Positions 7,570-17,158 of a stretch of DNA of 64,000 nucleotides are shown piece after piece. The number at the start of each line of letters is the position of its first letter. The stretch's first letter is position 1. This DNA is from Fen-1258 sp964449775 (lineage in GTDB: Bacteria; Bacteroidota; Ignavibacteria; Ignavibacteriales; Melioribacteraceae). The notes beneath the pieces were generated by a model that was not told the DNA's origin, made no database searches, and saw only the letters and a program-made list of their open reading frames with translations. The stretch is from contig CAYVBQ010000014.1 of assembly GCA_964449775.1 (NCBI GenBank), forward strand, positions 1 through 64,000. The letters are read 5' to 3'. The position numbers were made by a program, and so were the translations under genes.

Positions 7570-10539
7570 TCAGCTTTCCGTATTTGGTTCTTTTTCAAAA
7601 GGAATTAAAAGATGAATCTTGGTACCTTCTTCCTCGATGCTTTCAATGTTCAATTTACCACCTAAAAAGATAGTTCTTTCTTTCATACCCAGAATACCCA
7701 TCGAATTCGTCCTGGTCTCGGAACTTTCCCGGATTCCCTTACCATTATCTGAAACCAAAATATCCAAATAATCTTTCGACTGCATTATTTTCACATCTAT
7801 AATGTTGGCATCCGCATGTCTGATCGCATTCGTCAATGCTTCTTGAATAATCCGGAATAGAGCGACATTTCTTTCTTCATCGAGGTTAAAGGATTCCAAT
7901 TCTGATTTGAAATTACATTTGATATTACTTATCCGTTCTATCTCACGGCAATATTCATGAATTGCTGGAATCAAACCGAGATGATCAAGTACATATGACC
8001 GCAGACTTCCCGAAATATCTCTTACCATTTGAATACCTTTATTAACAAAAACCTGAACGGAGCGTAATTCGTCAAGTATTTCCATTACCGATGGTTTTTT
8101 AGTTTGCTCTAACATCTCGGTAAGAAGAGAGACATTCAAATTAATACCGGTGAATAATTGTCCAAGCTCATCGTGTACTTCTCTTGCTATATGTTGTCTT
8201 TCCGCTTCTCTTGCATATTGGATTTGCACTGCAAGATTCCGCAACTGCGATTCTGTCTGTCTCAATTTTTCGTAGTTCAAAGATTTTGCAATTGAGATTG
8301 AAGCATTTCGCGCTACGGCTCTCAACAAATTTATATCATCGTTGTTAAAAACTTTATTATTCTTTTTGTTATGAATCTCGAAAAATCCGATCAACTCTCC
8401 GGCTGAACCAAACAATGGAGTTGAAAGGATTTGTTTTATACCGTAACGATTGGCAATTTCTTTATCAATCAGATCGTCGTTCAAGGTGTCAACCGATGTG
8501 TAACTTTCTTTATCAACAATGAATCTTTTTAGGAGTGCGTCATCGGTCGGATAGATTTTGTTAAGATATTCCCAGTGATCTTTGTAATAATATCTTTTTG
8601 CTTCAAATTCCTTTTCATTCATCAAACATGTAAAACCACTTTCAGCATTCACTAATTGTATACTCTCAGTAACCAAAAAGTCCGTAATCTGTTCAATCTC
8701 AAGAGAGGAGTAAAGTTTTTCACTTATCCTCAATAACGTATTGATTGTTTCCTCATATTTCTTGCGGTCATCATTATCATAACGTGAACCGAGATAGCCG
8801 GCAAAATTTCCATCCATATCATAATACGGCATTCCAAAATCGATTAACCAACGATAATACCCCTCTGAATTTTTCATTCTGTATTCAAGAGTAAAACTTT
8901 TTTGTTGCTTAAATGCAGTGTGGAATTCATTCATTACTTTTTCCGTATCTTCCGGGTGAAGATTCGCAGCCCAGCCATCTCCAATTTCCTGATCAAATGA
9001 ACGCCCGGTAAAATTTAGCCACGCTTTATTAAAATAATTACATTTACCATCAAGACCTGAACGCCAGACGGGATTTGGAAAATCATCAAGCAGTTTCAAA
9101 TAAAAATCTCTTGATTTTCTTATTTCTTCTTCTGCTTTTTTTCTTTCAGTTAGATCGCGCGTTACTTCTAAGAATCCGTACAATTTTCCTTTGTCGTCTT
9201 TCAATGAAGTGATTACAACATTAGCCCAGAATAAAGATCCGTCTTTTTTCAGTTTCCATCCTTCTTCTTCAAAACTGCCGTTCTTTACTGCAAATTCTAA
9301 TTCATTCGATGGTTTATTTTTGATCTTATCTTCTTCGGTATAAAAAATAGAAAAATGTTTTCCAATAACTTCTTCCGGATTATAACCTTTTATTTTTTTT
9401 GATCCTTCATTCCACGATATCACGTTGCCGCCGGCATCCAGCATAAATATCGCATAATCTCTCACTTCATTTATCAATGCTTCAAAACGATTTTCTAATT
9501 TTAATTTTTCAATCTCGGCTTCATATCTTTTTTTATAATTAGAAAAGATATTCTTTCTCCAGAAGAAGAATAATATAATAGCCAACAGAAAGTCTGATGA
9601 TGTCACCGCCAAGAAAACGATTTTACCGAAATCATTAACCGGTTGATAAAATTCCGATTTATCAATTTTGGTGATCAAGAACCATGATGAAGAAGGCACC
9701 TTTTGAATCACGGCAATCACTTCTTCATTTTTATAGTCAATCCCTTCCACAAAATTTCTTCTTCCCTCAATGGCATTGGCAGACGTAAGAGCTTTATTTT
9801 TTAAAGGCAGACTCAATACATTTTTATCACGATCAACTTGTAATGAATTTAGATACACTACACTATCGCCGATTGTTTTTACCAACAACGATTCGAGAGT
9901 TGGAGATTTATCAATGTTTTGATTTAAGATAGGATCAAAATTTTTCTTTGGTTCTAAAATGAGAATCAATACACCGCCATTCCTCTTTTCACCGCTGTTT
10001 TTTTCTTCGAGAGGTATGTAAAACTTAAGAGCGGTCTGGACAGTTATTCTATCATCTGAATCGGAAAAAAGAACCATATTGGAATCAGATGCTAATCCAC
10101 ATAATGAAGAATCAGTCTTAGTAAAATATTTTTGGGTCGAGGACAAACTGTAGATTAATTTTTTAGAGTGATCTGCAATAATGATATCATCATACCCATA
10201 ATACTTCTTCAACGAACCGAACCAACTTTTGACCTCGGGTGAGACATTCAATTGGGAGGACAATTTAGTTCTTGAAAGATTTATTAGCGGAGAACTGACC
10301 TTGAGAATTTCCAAATCAGAATATTTCTCTTTCAACCATTGAATGACCTGCGACATTCTAAATTCCGCAGTCGAACCGAGATATTCATAACGATCGTTTA
10401 TGATCTTGTTTTTCTGTCCATTAAAATAGGAGAACCCAAGAAGTGATAGAATGATTGTCACAGAGAGGTATGTAAAAATAAGTCCTACTAACGGTCTCTT
10501 AAAAAAATCATCTAATCGTGTTTTAAATGTGATCTTCAT
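7570..10539 (-). CDS. Membrane sensor histidine kinase (PAS-PAS-GAF-HisKA_3)
   Basis: The 989-residue kinase has a first transmembrane helix at about residues 16-36, a periplasmic sensor region of about 270 residues, and a second helix at about 308-330. Next come two PAS domains (FEALINEVRDYAIFML onward; then KLLDDFPNPVWRSG onward) and a GAF domain (about 605-750). The NarX-type dimerisation domain carries the phospho-acceptor His789 in AREVHDELGQ. The HATPase domain has an N-box (EALTNAIRHA) and G-boxes (DNGKGI, GMKERT). The next gene is its cognate NarL-type regulator, 9 bases downstream, so the two form an operon. The stimulus is unknown. Confidence 0.9.
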   Translation of the reverse strand: MKITFKTRLDDFFKRPLVGLIFTYLSVTIILSLLGFSYFNGQKNKIINDRYEYLGSTAEFRMSQVIQWLKEKYSDLEILKVSSPLINLSRTKLSSQLNVSPEVKSWFGSLKKYYGYDDIIIADHSKKLIYSLSSTQKYFTKTDSSLCGLASDSNMVLFSDSDDRITVQTALKFYIPLEEKNSGEKRNGGVLILILEPKKNFDPILNQNIDKSPTLESLLVKTIGDSVVYLNSLQVDRDKNVLSLPLKNKALTSANAIEGRRNFVEGIDYKNEEVIAVIQKVPSSSWFLITKIDKSEFYQPVNDFGKIVFLAVTSSDFLLAIILFFFWRKNIFSNYKKRYEAEIEKLKLENRFEALINEVRDYAIFMLDAGGNVISWNEGSKKIKGYNPEEVIGKHFSIFYTEEDKIKNKPSNELEFAVKNGSFEEEGWKLKKDGSLFWANVVITSLKDDKGKLYGFLEVTRDLTERKKAEEEIRKSRDFYLKLLDDFPNPVWRSGLDGKCNYFNKAWLNFTGRSFDQEIGDGWAANLHPEDTEKVMNEFHTAFKQQKSFTLEYRMKNSEGYYRWLIDFGMPYYDMDGNFAGYLGSRYDNDDRKKYEETINTLLRISEKLYSSLEIEQITDFLVTESIQLVNAESGFTCLMNEKEFEAKRYYYKDHWEYLNKIYPTDDALLKRFIVDKESYTSVDTLNDDLIDKEIANRYGIKQILSTPLFGSAGELIGFFEIHNKKNNKVFNNDDINLLRAVARNASISIAKSLNYEKLRQTESQLRNLAVQIQYAREAERQHIAREVHDELGQLFTGINLNVSLLTEMLEQTKKPSVMEILDELRSVQVFVNKGIQMVRDISGSLRSYVLDHLGLIPAIHEYCREIERISNIKCNFKSELESFNLDEERNVALFRIIQEALTNAIRHADANIIDVKIMQSKDYLDILVSDNGKGIRESSETRTNSMGILGMKERTIFLGGKLNIESIEEEGTKIHLLIPFEKEPNTES

Positions 10540-10773
10540 ATTGCTCTGCTGCTATTTTATTTTTAAGATAACAAAAGATAAGGAATATCAGAATGACACC
10601 TCTCACAAATTTCCTAGAATAGTTCTTATTCAATTTGCCTCTGGTCCCATATTAAAAGAAGCAGTGAGAATTTTACTTTTATCAGTTTCGATTACGACAT
10701 TCAAATAATTCGTATTGTCAAAGAAACAAGAATATTTATAGATTTATACTAAAGAAAATTTGCTGATAGATAA

Positions 10774-11760
10774 ATGAACTTTATTCCCTCATATATAAAA
10801 TTATTCCAAAATGATGAACTCAAGAAAAGAGCTCAATCCGCCCTTGGCGTTTTAAAATCTTGTAGAAGTTGTCCGCGTAACTGTGAAGTTGATCGTACGC
10901 GAGGAGAGTATGGAATTTGTCAAAGTCTCGAACTTCCAATAGTCTCTTCATATACGTCACATTTTGGAGAAGAACCAGTTCTATCGGGAAATAGAGGCGC
11001 TGGAAATATTTTTTTCGGCAACTGTAATTTGAGATGTATCTTCTGCCAGAATTTTGAAATTAGTCAGAACTGGAAAGAAGAAAAGAAGAACGAAATTTCT
11101 TTTGAGCGTCTTGCTGATATTATGATCGAGCTTCAAAACAAAAATTGCCATAATATCGGATTGGTTTCTCCATCTCATTTTTCAGCGCAGATTTTAAAAT
11201 CAATTTCTCTTGCGGCTGAAAAGGGATTACGTTTGCCAATCATCTATAACACAAACGGATATGATTCTGTTGAGATGCTAAAACTTTACGATGGTGTGAT
11301 AGATATTTACTTACCGGATTTCAAATATGGTAATAATCAATCGGCTAAAAAATATTCTAATGCAGAGGATTACTTTGATCATACAAAAGAAGCAATTAAA
11401 GAGATGTTCCGCCAAGTTGGAGATGAATTGGTATATGATGGAGATATTGTCGTTCGAGGATTAATTATCCGGCATCTGGTTCTGCCAAATGGATTAGCGG
11501 AATCAGAGAATATTTTTAAATTCATTGCAGAAGAGTTAAGTCCTAATGTTCATATCTCGCTGATGTCGCAATATTTTCCTTCCAATAAGGCGCATACAGA
11601 TATTTTGATTGACCGGCGGCTTCGTCAATCAGAATATCAAAAAGCAATTGAACTGATGGAGAAGTATAGTTTACACAATGGCTGGATCCAGCAGGTGGAA
11701 AGTTCTGATAATTATCGCCCTTACTTTAATCAGAATCGGGAAAATCCTTTTAATAATTAG
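10774..11760 (+). CDS. Radical SAM protein related to pyruvate formate-lyase activases
   Basis: The 328-residue protein has the radical SAM cluster motif CxxxCxxC at Cys84-Cys88-Cys91 (GNCNLRCIFCQN). It also has an N-terminal cysteine group (Cys30, Cys33, Cys37, Cys49; SCRSCPRNCEV) typical of the PflX/COG1313 branch. Motifs downstream such as YNTNGYDS and DGVIDIYLPDFKY fit the same family. Its substrate cannot be read from sequence; members are widespread and mostly uncharacterised. It is divergent from the histidine kinase and followed by a rho-independent terminator at about 11767-11797, so it is probably monocistronic. Confidence 0.85.
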   Translation: MNFIPSYIKLFQNDELKKRAQSALGVLKSCRSCPRNCEVDRTRGEYGICQSLELPIVSSYTSHFGEEPVLSGNRGAGNIFFGNCNLRCIFCQNFEISQNWKEEKKNEISFERLADIMIELQNKNCHNIGLVSPSHFSAQILKSISLAAEKGLRLPIIYNTNGYDSVEMLKLYDGVIDIYLPDFKYGNNQSAKKYSNAEDYFDHTKEAIKEMFRQVGDELVYDGDIVVRGLIIRHLVLPNGLAESENIFKFIAEELSPNVHISLMSQYFPSNKAHTDILIDRRLRQSEYQKAIELMEKYSLHNGWIQQVESSDNYRPYFNQNRENPFNN

Positions 11761-11766
11761 AAATAA

Positions 11767-11797
11767 AAAAGGCGATCTGTTGACCGCCTTTTTTATT
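11767..11797 (+). terminator. Rho-independent terminator after the radical SAM gene
   Basis: A stem with arms AAGGCG and CGCCTT plus an inner TC/GA pair, flanked by A and T runs, begins seven bases after the stop codon. The symmetry means it could also serve the convergent cytochrome gene on the other strand. Confidence 0.75.
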
Positions 11798-11830
11798 GGA
11801 TATGTGACTTAATACTTTTCTAAAACAGTT

Positions 11831-13327
11831 TTATTTAACTAACAGCATCTTTCTGGAATAAGCAAATTCAGCAGCTTCTATTCTATAGATGTAAACACCA
11901 CTTGCTAAATTAGATGCATTGAAATTTACTTCGTGCCAACCGGCATTAATATTTCCATTAACCAATGTATTCACAAGTTCACCGGTAACCGAATAAACTT
12001 TCAACGTTACAGAGGAAGATTTAGATAAAGCAAACTTAATAATTGTTGTTGGATTGAATGGGTTAGGATAGTTCTGAGATAATGCATATGCTGATGGAAT
12101 AGAACTGGTGTTTTCAACACTAACAGGACCACTATGCATTTTTATTGCATGTCTCGATGCCCAAGCAATATCTTTTGTAGTATGGCATTGTATACAGGTA
12201 TAATCTAAAGTCAAACCAGATATACCATTCGCATCAGTTTTAATGAATTTATATACAACTGGTGGAGTAGTTGTACTGGAAATATCATCTAAGTTTTGAA
12301 ACATTGTAATAGGGTTTGTATTGATCTTCCAATAATGAGTACTCTGTTCTGAAATATAGGCTGTTAATTGATCACCGTTTCTTGCTGCAAAAGGCATGTG
12401 GCAGTCTGTACACTCCGCCATTGTTTTTGAAGCTTCATGCCCAACAATAGTTTTATTTGGATGACATGTTTCGCACTTTGCCGTTGTTTTGACACCTCCT
12501 AAGTTAAAATAAACACCTTTATGAGAGTCATGGCATGTTGCGCAGGTAAAATTAGCTTTTCCATGTTTTGAAGCAAGCAGCATATCTCCTTGTTCTCTAT
12601 GTCTTATAAAACCTGTACTTGTTGTACCAACAGTTCTTGCTTGCCATTCAACTCTATTATTCCAAGGAAAAGTTGTAGTTTCAAAATTTCTATCTCTTGC
12701 ATGGCATTTATTACAAGAGTTTAAACCTTCCGTTGGCGGCTTATTACTAACATTTGTTGTATGAGCTTTTGCTGGACCGTGGCATCCTTCGCAACCAATT
12801 CCTCCTTCAACCCAACTGCCTTCAATACCTGGGTAAGCCTGAAATTCTGTTGTCTTTGTTCTGCTTGGACCAGTTGTATGACACATATAACAAGTATAAC
12901 CATACGCTCCTTTTCCAGGAGCTGACTGTGTGTAAGAGACCCATCTATTCGTCGCAAGATTATACTGTCTGTTATCGCCCCAAATCAAGTATCCATCTTT
13001 ATCTAAGAAGCGTGCGTTTGAATGATAGCCGCCAACTACAAAGCTAATATCACTCCAATTTAATCCGGCTGGTGCGTTAGGTATTCCAGTTTTAAGAGTA
13101 TAATTTACTACAGTACCAACTGTTTTTTGCGCGGAAAGAACCGGATATGCTGGAGGATTTCCTCCAACTATTTTTTGAATTTTGTAAGGGTGCCCGGATT
13201 GTTTCCAATTATTATATGCAGTGGAATGACAGTTTTTACAAGATTCACTGCCGGCATATTCTTGAGCCATCATAGTACCAAAACTGAATAGTACCAGGGC
13301 GGAAATAAAAAGTATAGATTTTTTCAT
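11831..13327 (-). CDS. Octaheme c-type cytochrome with T9SS sorting domain
   Basis: The 498-residue protein has a signal peptide (to about MMAQE) and eight CxxCH heme-binding motifs: CKNCH, CYMCH, CEGCH, CNKCH, CATCH, CETCH, CTDCH and CIQCH. Several His residues outside these motifs could be distal ligands. The spacing recalls the cytochrome c554/NrfA-like multiheme superfamily. After the heme region a T9SS domain follows (SQNYPNPFNPTTIIKF ... YSRKMLLVK), so the cytochrome is predicted to cross the outer membrane and be surface attached or released. That suggests extracellular electron transfer, which is an inference. The ccmCDEF genes at 27.3-31 kb would supply heme attachment. Confidence 0.9.
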   Translation of the reverse strand: MKKSILFISALVLFSFGTMMAQEYAGSESCKNCHSTAYNNWKQSGHPYKIQKIVGGNPPAYPVLSAQKTVGTVVNYTLKTGIPNAPAGLNWSDISFVVGGYHSNARFLDKDGYLIWGDNRQYNLATNRWVSYTQSAPGKGAYGYTCYMCHTTGPSRTKTTEFQAYPGIEGSWVEGGIGCEGCHGPAKAHTTNVSNKPPTEGLNSCNKCHARDRNFETTTFPWNNRVEWQARTVGTTSTGFIRHREQGDMLLASKHGKANFTCATCHDSHKGVYFNLGGVKTTAKCETCHPNKTIVGHEASKTMAECTDCHMPFAARNGDQLTAYISEQSTHYWKINTNPITMFQNLDDISSTTTPPVVYKFIKTDANGISGLTLDYTCIQCHTTKDIAWASRHAIKMHSGPVSVENTSSIPSAYALSQNYPNPFNPTTIIKFALSKSSSVTLKVYSVTGELVNTLVNGNINAGWHEVNFNASNLASGVYIYRIEAAEFAYSRKMLLVK

Positions 13328-13489
13328 AACGAACCTATTTTAATGGATAATATGATCTTAATTCTCTCGGAAATATATCAGACTCAGGCATCTTAATGAA
13401 ATTAACAATTATGAAAAATTATTCATTTTTTTAATGTGGGATTGTATCCTTATAATAATTTATCTTTTGGGTGAATTTGGAGAAGTTTT

Positions 13490-14158
13490 ATGGAAGTACT
13501 AATAGTTGAGGATGAATGTGCAATTGCCGGGTCATTAAAAAAGAATTTTTTGAATGCGGGTCATCATGCAATTGTAGTTACTGACGGCGAAGCCGCGCTA
13601 AGTACCATTAGGAATATTCAGTACGATGTTATTCTTTTGGATTGGAAGATGCCTAAGATGACCGGATTACAATTATGCAAGAAAATGAAAGAGGCGGGAT
13701 TAAAAACGCCAATCATTCTTTTGACCGCTCTGAGTGAAATCTCAAATAAAGTTGAGGCATTGAATGCCGGCGCCGATGATTACATAACGAAACCATTTTC
13801 TTTCGAAGAAGTACTTGCCCGAATCAATGCCGTGTTGCGAAGATATCAATCATCTGTTTCAGCCCTTCCTTTCGGAGATTATTCTCTCGATCTGATTGAA
13901 CGGACGGTTATTTCAACCGAGGGTAAAATCAGATTATCAGAAAAAGAATTTGATCTGTTAAGATATTTTCTCCTCAACAGAGGATCTATTGTTAGCAAAG
14001 AACAGCTCTGCGAAAAGGTCTGGAATATAGCGTGCAATCCCGAGACAAATTTTGTTGAGGTGACAATTAAAAATCTGCGAAAGAAATTAGAAACCGGATT
14101 AAAGAAAAAATTCATTCGTACAATGTATGGCGAGGGGTATATTTTCTTTGCAGATTAG
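13490..14158 (+). CDS. OmpR/PhoB-family response regulator
   Basis: The 222-residue protein has a receiver domain (acidic Glu7-Asp8-Glu9, phospho-acceptor Asp51 in VILLDWKMPKMTG, Lys in DDYITKPFSFEE) and a winged-helix DNA-binding domain (LSEKEFDLLRYFLLNRGS ... VTIKNLRKKLE ... FIRTMYGEGYIF). Its last 32 bases overlap the histidine kinase gene, a sign of translational coupling. The pair resembles CusRS-type metal or envelope-stress systems, but the signal cannot be assigned. Confidence 0.92.
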   Translation: MEVLIVEDECAIAGSLKKNFLNAGHHAIVVTDGEAALSTIRNIQYDVILLDWKMPKMTGLQLCKKMKEAGLKTPIILLTALSEISNKVEALNAGADDYITKPFSFEEVLARINAVLRRYQSSVSALPFGDYSLDLIERTVISTEGKIRLSEKEFDLLRYFLLNRGSIVSKEQLCEKVWNIACNPETNFVEVTIKNLRKKLETGLKKKFIRTMYGEGYIFFAD

Positions 14159-15557
14159 GTATTTAAACATCGAATTTTCAAAAAGTGTTTTACAAAACTC
14201 TTTTTTAATAGCGTCCGTAATAGTTGGCTTTCTAATTCTATATAATGTTTTTACATTCGGGCTGTTGAAACATGAGTTAAACGCAAATCTCGATAACAGT
14301 CTTGGACATGAAATCGAGAATGTAAATAAGGCGTTTCAGATTCAACAAGATTCAATTTTGATTCTTAACCCGAATGAATTTCTAGAGGCAGATTTAACTC
14401 GAATAACCGATCATCCATTTTTCGTACAGATTTATAATACAAAGGGAAAACTCCTACTTAAAAGCAAAAATACCGAGTTTATTCCACCAATTCCTAAACG
14501 GTTCCATGAACTGAACGAAGAACTTTATTTTGAGGATGACTATGCCGGCAAAGAAGAGATTCGTTCCGCCTATAAAAAACTTACAGACAAAACCGGAACA
14601 TTAATAGGATATCTTCAACTATCTACAACAAAATCGCGGTTAACAGTAATAACAACAAATTTATTGATTTTTAATCTTATCGCTTTTCCGGTGATACTAC
14701 TAGTGATCTTAATAGCAAGCATACTCATATCAAAAAGAACTTTCTCCCCTATTAACAAAATTATCTCTACAGCTAAAAATATTTCCACATCCAACTTAAA
14801 TGAAAGGGTGAGTTATGAAGCCGATTCAAAAGATGAACTTGGTAAATTAAGAGATACGCTAAATGAACTTTTCGAGCGACTTGAATTTCAAGTAAAACAG
14901 ATATCCTCTTTTACCGATAATGCTTCGCATCAATTGATGAATCCATTGACCGCTATAAATTCAGAATTAGATTTTCTCTTAAACAATAACCATATTTTTG
15001 ACGATCAAAGTAATTCCGTTAGAGTAATAAAAGAAGAAACCGAGCGGATGATAAAAATTGTAAAATCTCTTCTGCTGCTTGCAAAAGATTCGAATACACT
15101 GTTTGATCAAAAATCCGTTTTTAATTTGTCAAATTTTATCAGAGAGAGTATTAAGAAAATCTATAAAGAAAAAAAAATGGAACTTGATATCGAACAAGAT
15201 ATTTACATACGGGGCAATTCGGAATATTTTTTAATGGCTTTTCAGAACTTGGTTGATAATGCATTTAAATATTCAAACGAGGATTGGGTCACGCTTCATG
15301 CAAAACAAATGGACAGCAAGGTTTTTCTAAGAATTGAAGATTTCGGTATTGGGATTGCCGAAGTAGAAAAAGAAAAAGTTTATGATAGATTCTACCGCTC
15401 TGAAAAAGTTGAGAACCTCGGTATTAAAGGATACGGCTTGGGTTTAAGTCTGGTTAAATCTATTGTTGAGGCGATGAACGGTACAATCGAGATAAAAGAT
15501 AACAAACCGCGCGGGACGGTCTTTACCATCACATTTCCCGCCATAGAAATGAGCTGA
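14127..15557 (+). CDS. Two-component sensor histidine kinase with HAMP domain
   Basis: The 476-residue product has a transmembrane helix at about 26-46, a periplasmic domain of about 120 residues, a second helix at about 180-202, and a HAMP linker (TFSPINKIISTAKNIS). A HisKA domain follows with phospho-acceptor His268 (NASHQLMNPLTAI), then a HATPase domain (NLVDNAFKYS, DFGIGIAEVEKE, GYGLGLSLVKSIVE). The ATG at 14127 lies within the end of the regulator gene; a later start (around LQIRYLNIEF) is possible. It is the partner of the regulator at 13490-14158. Confidence 0.9.
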   Translation: MARGIFSLQIRYLNIEFSKSVLQNSFLIASVIVGFLILYNVFTFGLLKHELNANLDNSLGHEIENVNKAFQIQQDSILILNPNEFLEADLTRITDHPFFVQIYNTKGKLLLKSKNTEFIPPIPKRFHELNEELYFEDDYAGKEEIRSAYKKLTDKTGTLIGYLQLSTTKSRLTVITTNLLIFNLIAFPVILLVILIASILISKRTFSPINKIISTAKNISTSNLNERVSYEADSKDELGKLRDTLNELFERLEFQVKQISSFTDNASHQLMNPLTAINSELDFLLNNNHIFDDQSNSVRVIKEETERMIKIVKSLLLLAKDSNTLFDQKSVFNLSNFIRESIKKIYKEKKMELDIEQDIYIRGNSEYFLMAFQNLVDNAFKYSNEDWVTLHAKQMDSKVFLRIEDFGIGIAEVEKEKVYDRFYRSEKVENLGIKGYGLGLSLVKSIVEAMNGTIEIKDNKPRGTVFTITFPAIEMS

Positions 15558-15595
15558 TCAATACCCGCGTTTCATCATATAAAAAATTTTAATGT

Positions 15596-15695
15596 AGGGA
15601 TCGGTTTACTTGCCCCGTTCTTTTTGCGGGGTAACCGATCCGAAAATATATTTTCAAAAAACAGCGGAAGGGTCACAGACCCTTCCCTACGTAAT
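15596..15695. repeat. Nested palindromes between convergent genes
   Basis: An outer inverted repeat, GTAGGGA ... TCCCTAC, encloses two hairpins. The first is itself nested: GGATCGGTT/AACCGATCC surrounds GCCCCG/CGGGG. The second is AAGGGTC ACA GACCCTT. A close relative of the second one (AAGGGTCAAAGACCCTT, then TCCCTACA) lies at about 27169-27190. It sits in the spacer between the kinase and a convergent gene and may act as a bidirectional terminator, but the nested structure looks like accumulated palindromic insertions. Confidence 0.65.
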
Positions 15696-15709
15696 ATTTA
15701 AATAATTAA

Positions 15710-16417
15710 TTAAGGTGTTACCGGTGCCGGCTCATCCGGTTTCTTTACAACTCTTTCATTAGGCATTAAATATTGATCGAACTTTGCCCGGTTGTTAGCA
15801 AAAATAATTTTACCCGCTTTACTAACCTTCTGCATAAATTGAAAACACTCATTCAATTTTTCAATTCTTACTTGTGTTACAGCGGGTCTTTTCTTTTTAC
15901 TCAACTCCTGTTCGTAATCGGCATTAATCAAGTTCGTCTGTAATGATGCTATCTTATCAATTTTTTCTTGATTAAATCCGGCAGCTATAAGATCGGTACT
16001 AAATTCGGTTGTTGTTTTATGAAGCACTCCAAGGAATTGAATCATCTTGGTTTCACTTACTCGCGCTTTCTCATAATCATTAACTCCGAATTGAGCCCAG
16101 ATCTCTTTTTTGTTTGGAAAAGCTTTTTCAATAAAGTACTTCATCATTTGAAAAAAATCTCTACACTCATTCATTTTCAGTTCAACATTTTTGGTCAATT
16201 CAATTTGACCGCTTAAGTATAAAGAATCTTGCACTACATCATTTCCGGCTTCAATTTTTTGAAGCCAATTTTCAGCGAACGGATCAATAAATCCTCCGTC
16301 GAAATTTGTGAATGCACTTTTGTCTTCAACAAAAAGACCATGCATTACTCTCGATGCCTGAATCATATCGGCATCGGGACCGGTGTAAATACGAGCCTTC
16401 TCTTCTGCTTTTGCCAT
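15710..16417 (-). CDS. Helical protein of unknown function
   Basis: The 235-residue protein lacks a signal peptide and transmembrane segments and is predicted to be mostly alpha-helical (for example VELKMNECRDFFQMMKYFIE and VRIEKLNECFQFMQKVSKAG, two similar helices about 100 residues apart that suggest an internal duplication). The C-terminus is Pro-rich (VVKKPDEPAPVTP). It is convergent with the histidine kinase and not recognised as a known family. Cytoplasmic location is inferred from the absence of export signals. Confidence 0.7.
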   Translation of the reverse strand: MAKAEEKARIYTGPDADMIQASRVMHGLFVEDKSAFTNFDGGFIDPFAENWLQKIEAGNDVVQDSLYLSGQIELTKNVELKMNECRDFFQMMKYFIEKAFPNKKEIWAQFGVNDYEKARVSETKMIQFLGVLHKTTTEFSTDLIAAGFNQEKIDKIASLQTNLINADYEQELSKKKRPAVTQVRIEKLNECFQFMQKVSKAGKIIFANNRAKFDQYLMPNERVVKKPDEPAPVTP

Positions 16418-17036
16418 TCTACCATCCTTTAAAATGTTATAAATAAGTTAATTTATTTCGGAGAAGAAGAATTTCCTTGTTTACACAACATTTAAGAGAT
16501 ATTCATTCATTTTCTTATCAAAAACACAGTTTTATCGTACTTTTACAATACTTTCAGAAGAAATCTCTTCACATTAGACCGATTGCTCAATTTTTAATCA
16601 AAATCGCCATTTTTTTAATGTTCTACGCCGTTTTTTTGAGACGCTCCGCCATTTTTTTGAGACACTTCACCAGTTTTTTGAGACACTTCACCAGTTTTTT
16701 GGTCTGGTACGATATTCCTTTAATGCGCTTCGCCGTGTATAAGAGACAGTACAGGTATTATTTGAAACAGAATACAATCAATCTGCTCTTTTCCACTCCG
16801 GAAGGAAGATTAACCGTAATTAGAAGAGAATAACTATTTAGGTGAAAAAGTAGGAGGAAAAGAAATTTATATTGGAATAAAAGAATTTACTTGTGTAATT
16901 TATCAAATAATAAGAACTTGAACATACCTAACTGCAAAAATATAATTTTTTTGAACAAATGCAAGATAAAAATAGAGTAACGCCCGTTAATTGGTTATTT
17001 GTGATTGGTGAAAAATAGATGGGTTTTAAAACAACA
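16418..17036. other. AT-rich spacer upstream of the CRISPR locus
   Basis: About 600 bases without a convincing gene. It holds the 21-bp tandem repeats at 16624-16703 and otherwise AT-rich sequence with no clear RNA. A 118-codon open frame across 16477-16833 is mostly the translation of these repeats and is not accepted as a gene. Confidence 0.5.
16624..16703. repeat. 21-bp tandem repeats
   Basis: About four units of a 21-bp sequence, best seen as two identical copies of ACACTTCACCAGTTTTTTGA plus one base, preceded by two diverged copies (ACGCTCCGCCATTTTTTTGA and a shorter one). Being a multiple of three, the array stays open in several frames and would encode heptads on either strand, but no ribosome-binding site or conserved protein supports translation. 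Confidence 0.7.
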
Positions 17037-17037
17037 A

Positions 17038-17055
17038 TCCCGACTTTCGTCGGGA
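17038..17055. repeat. Short palindrome next to the tracrRNA
   Basis: Perfect hairpin TCCCGAC TTTC GTCGGGA in AT-rich sequence just beyond the tracrRNA terminator. It belongs to the same class of short GC-rich palindromes found throughout the window and could back up termination of the tracrRNA. Confidence 0.6.
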
Positions 17056-17081
17056 CTACTGTAAACTTTTCACAACGGAAT

Positions 17082-17157
17082 AAAAAAAGTCCCACGGATA
17101 CGCGGGACTTAAGATAAATCTTCGGCTTATAGCCTTATTGTGATAAGCTTTCGAATG
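17082..17157 (-). ncRNA. tracrRNA of the type II-C CRISPR system
   Basis: Read on the minus strand, bases 17152-17137 (GAAAGCTTATCACAAT) pair with the start of the CRISPR repeat in crRNA orientation (GTTGTGATTTGCTTTC). There are 13 Watson-Crick pairs plus one wobble, interrupted only by two U-U mismatches. The anti-repeat is followed by AAGGCTATAAGCC, a nexus hairpin like that of other II-C tracrRNAs, a second hairpin AAGATTTATCTT, and a terminator stem of 10 bp with a TATC loop and seven U. The gene is divergent from cas9. Ends are estimated; the 5' end follows from the promoter at 17159-17187. Confidence 0.88.
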
Positions 17158-17158
17158 C

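Noticed and set aside
16477..16833. A 118-codon open frame on the plus strand upstream of cas9
   Set aside because: Its centre is the translation of 21-bp tandem repeats, it lacks a ribosome-binding site and no part resembles a known protein; the opposite strand is equally open through the repeats.
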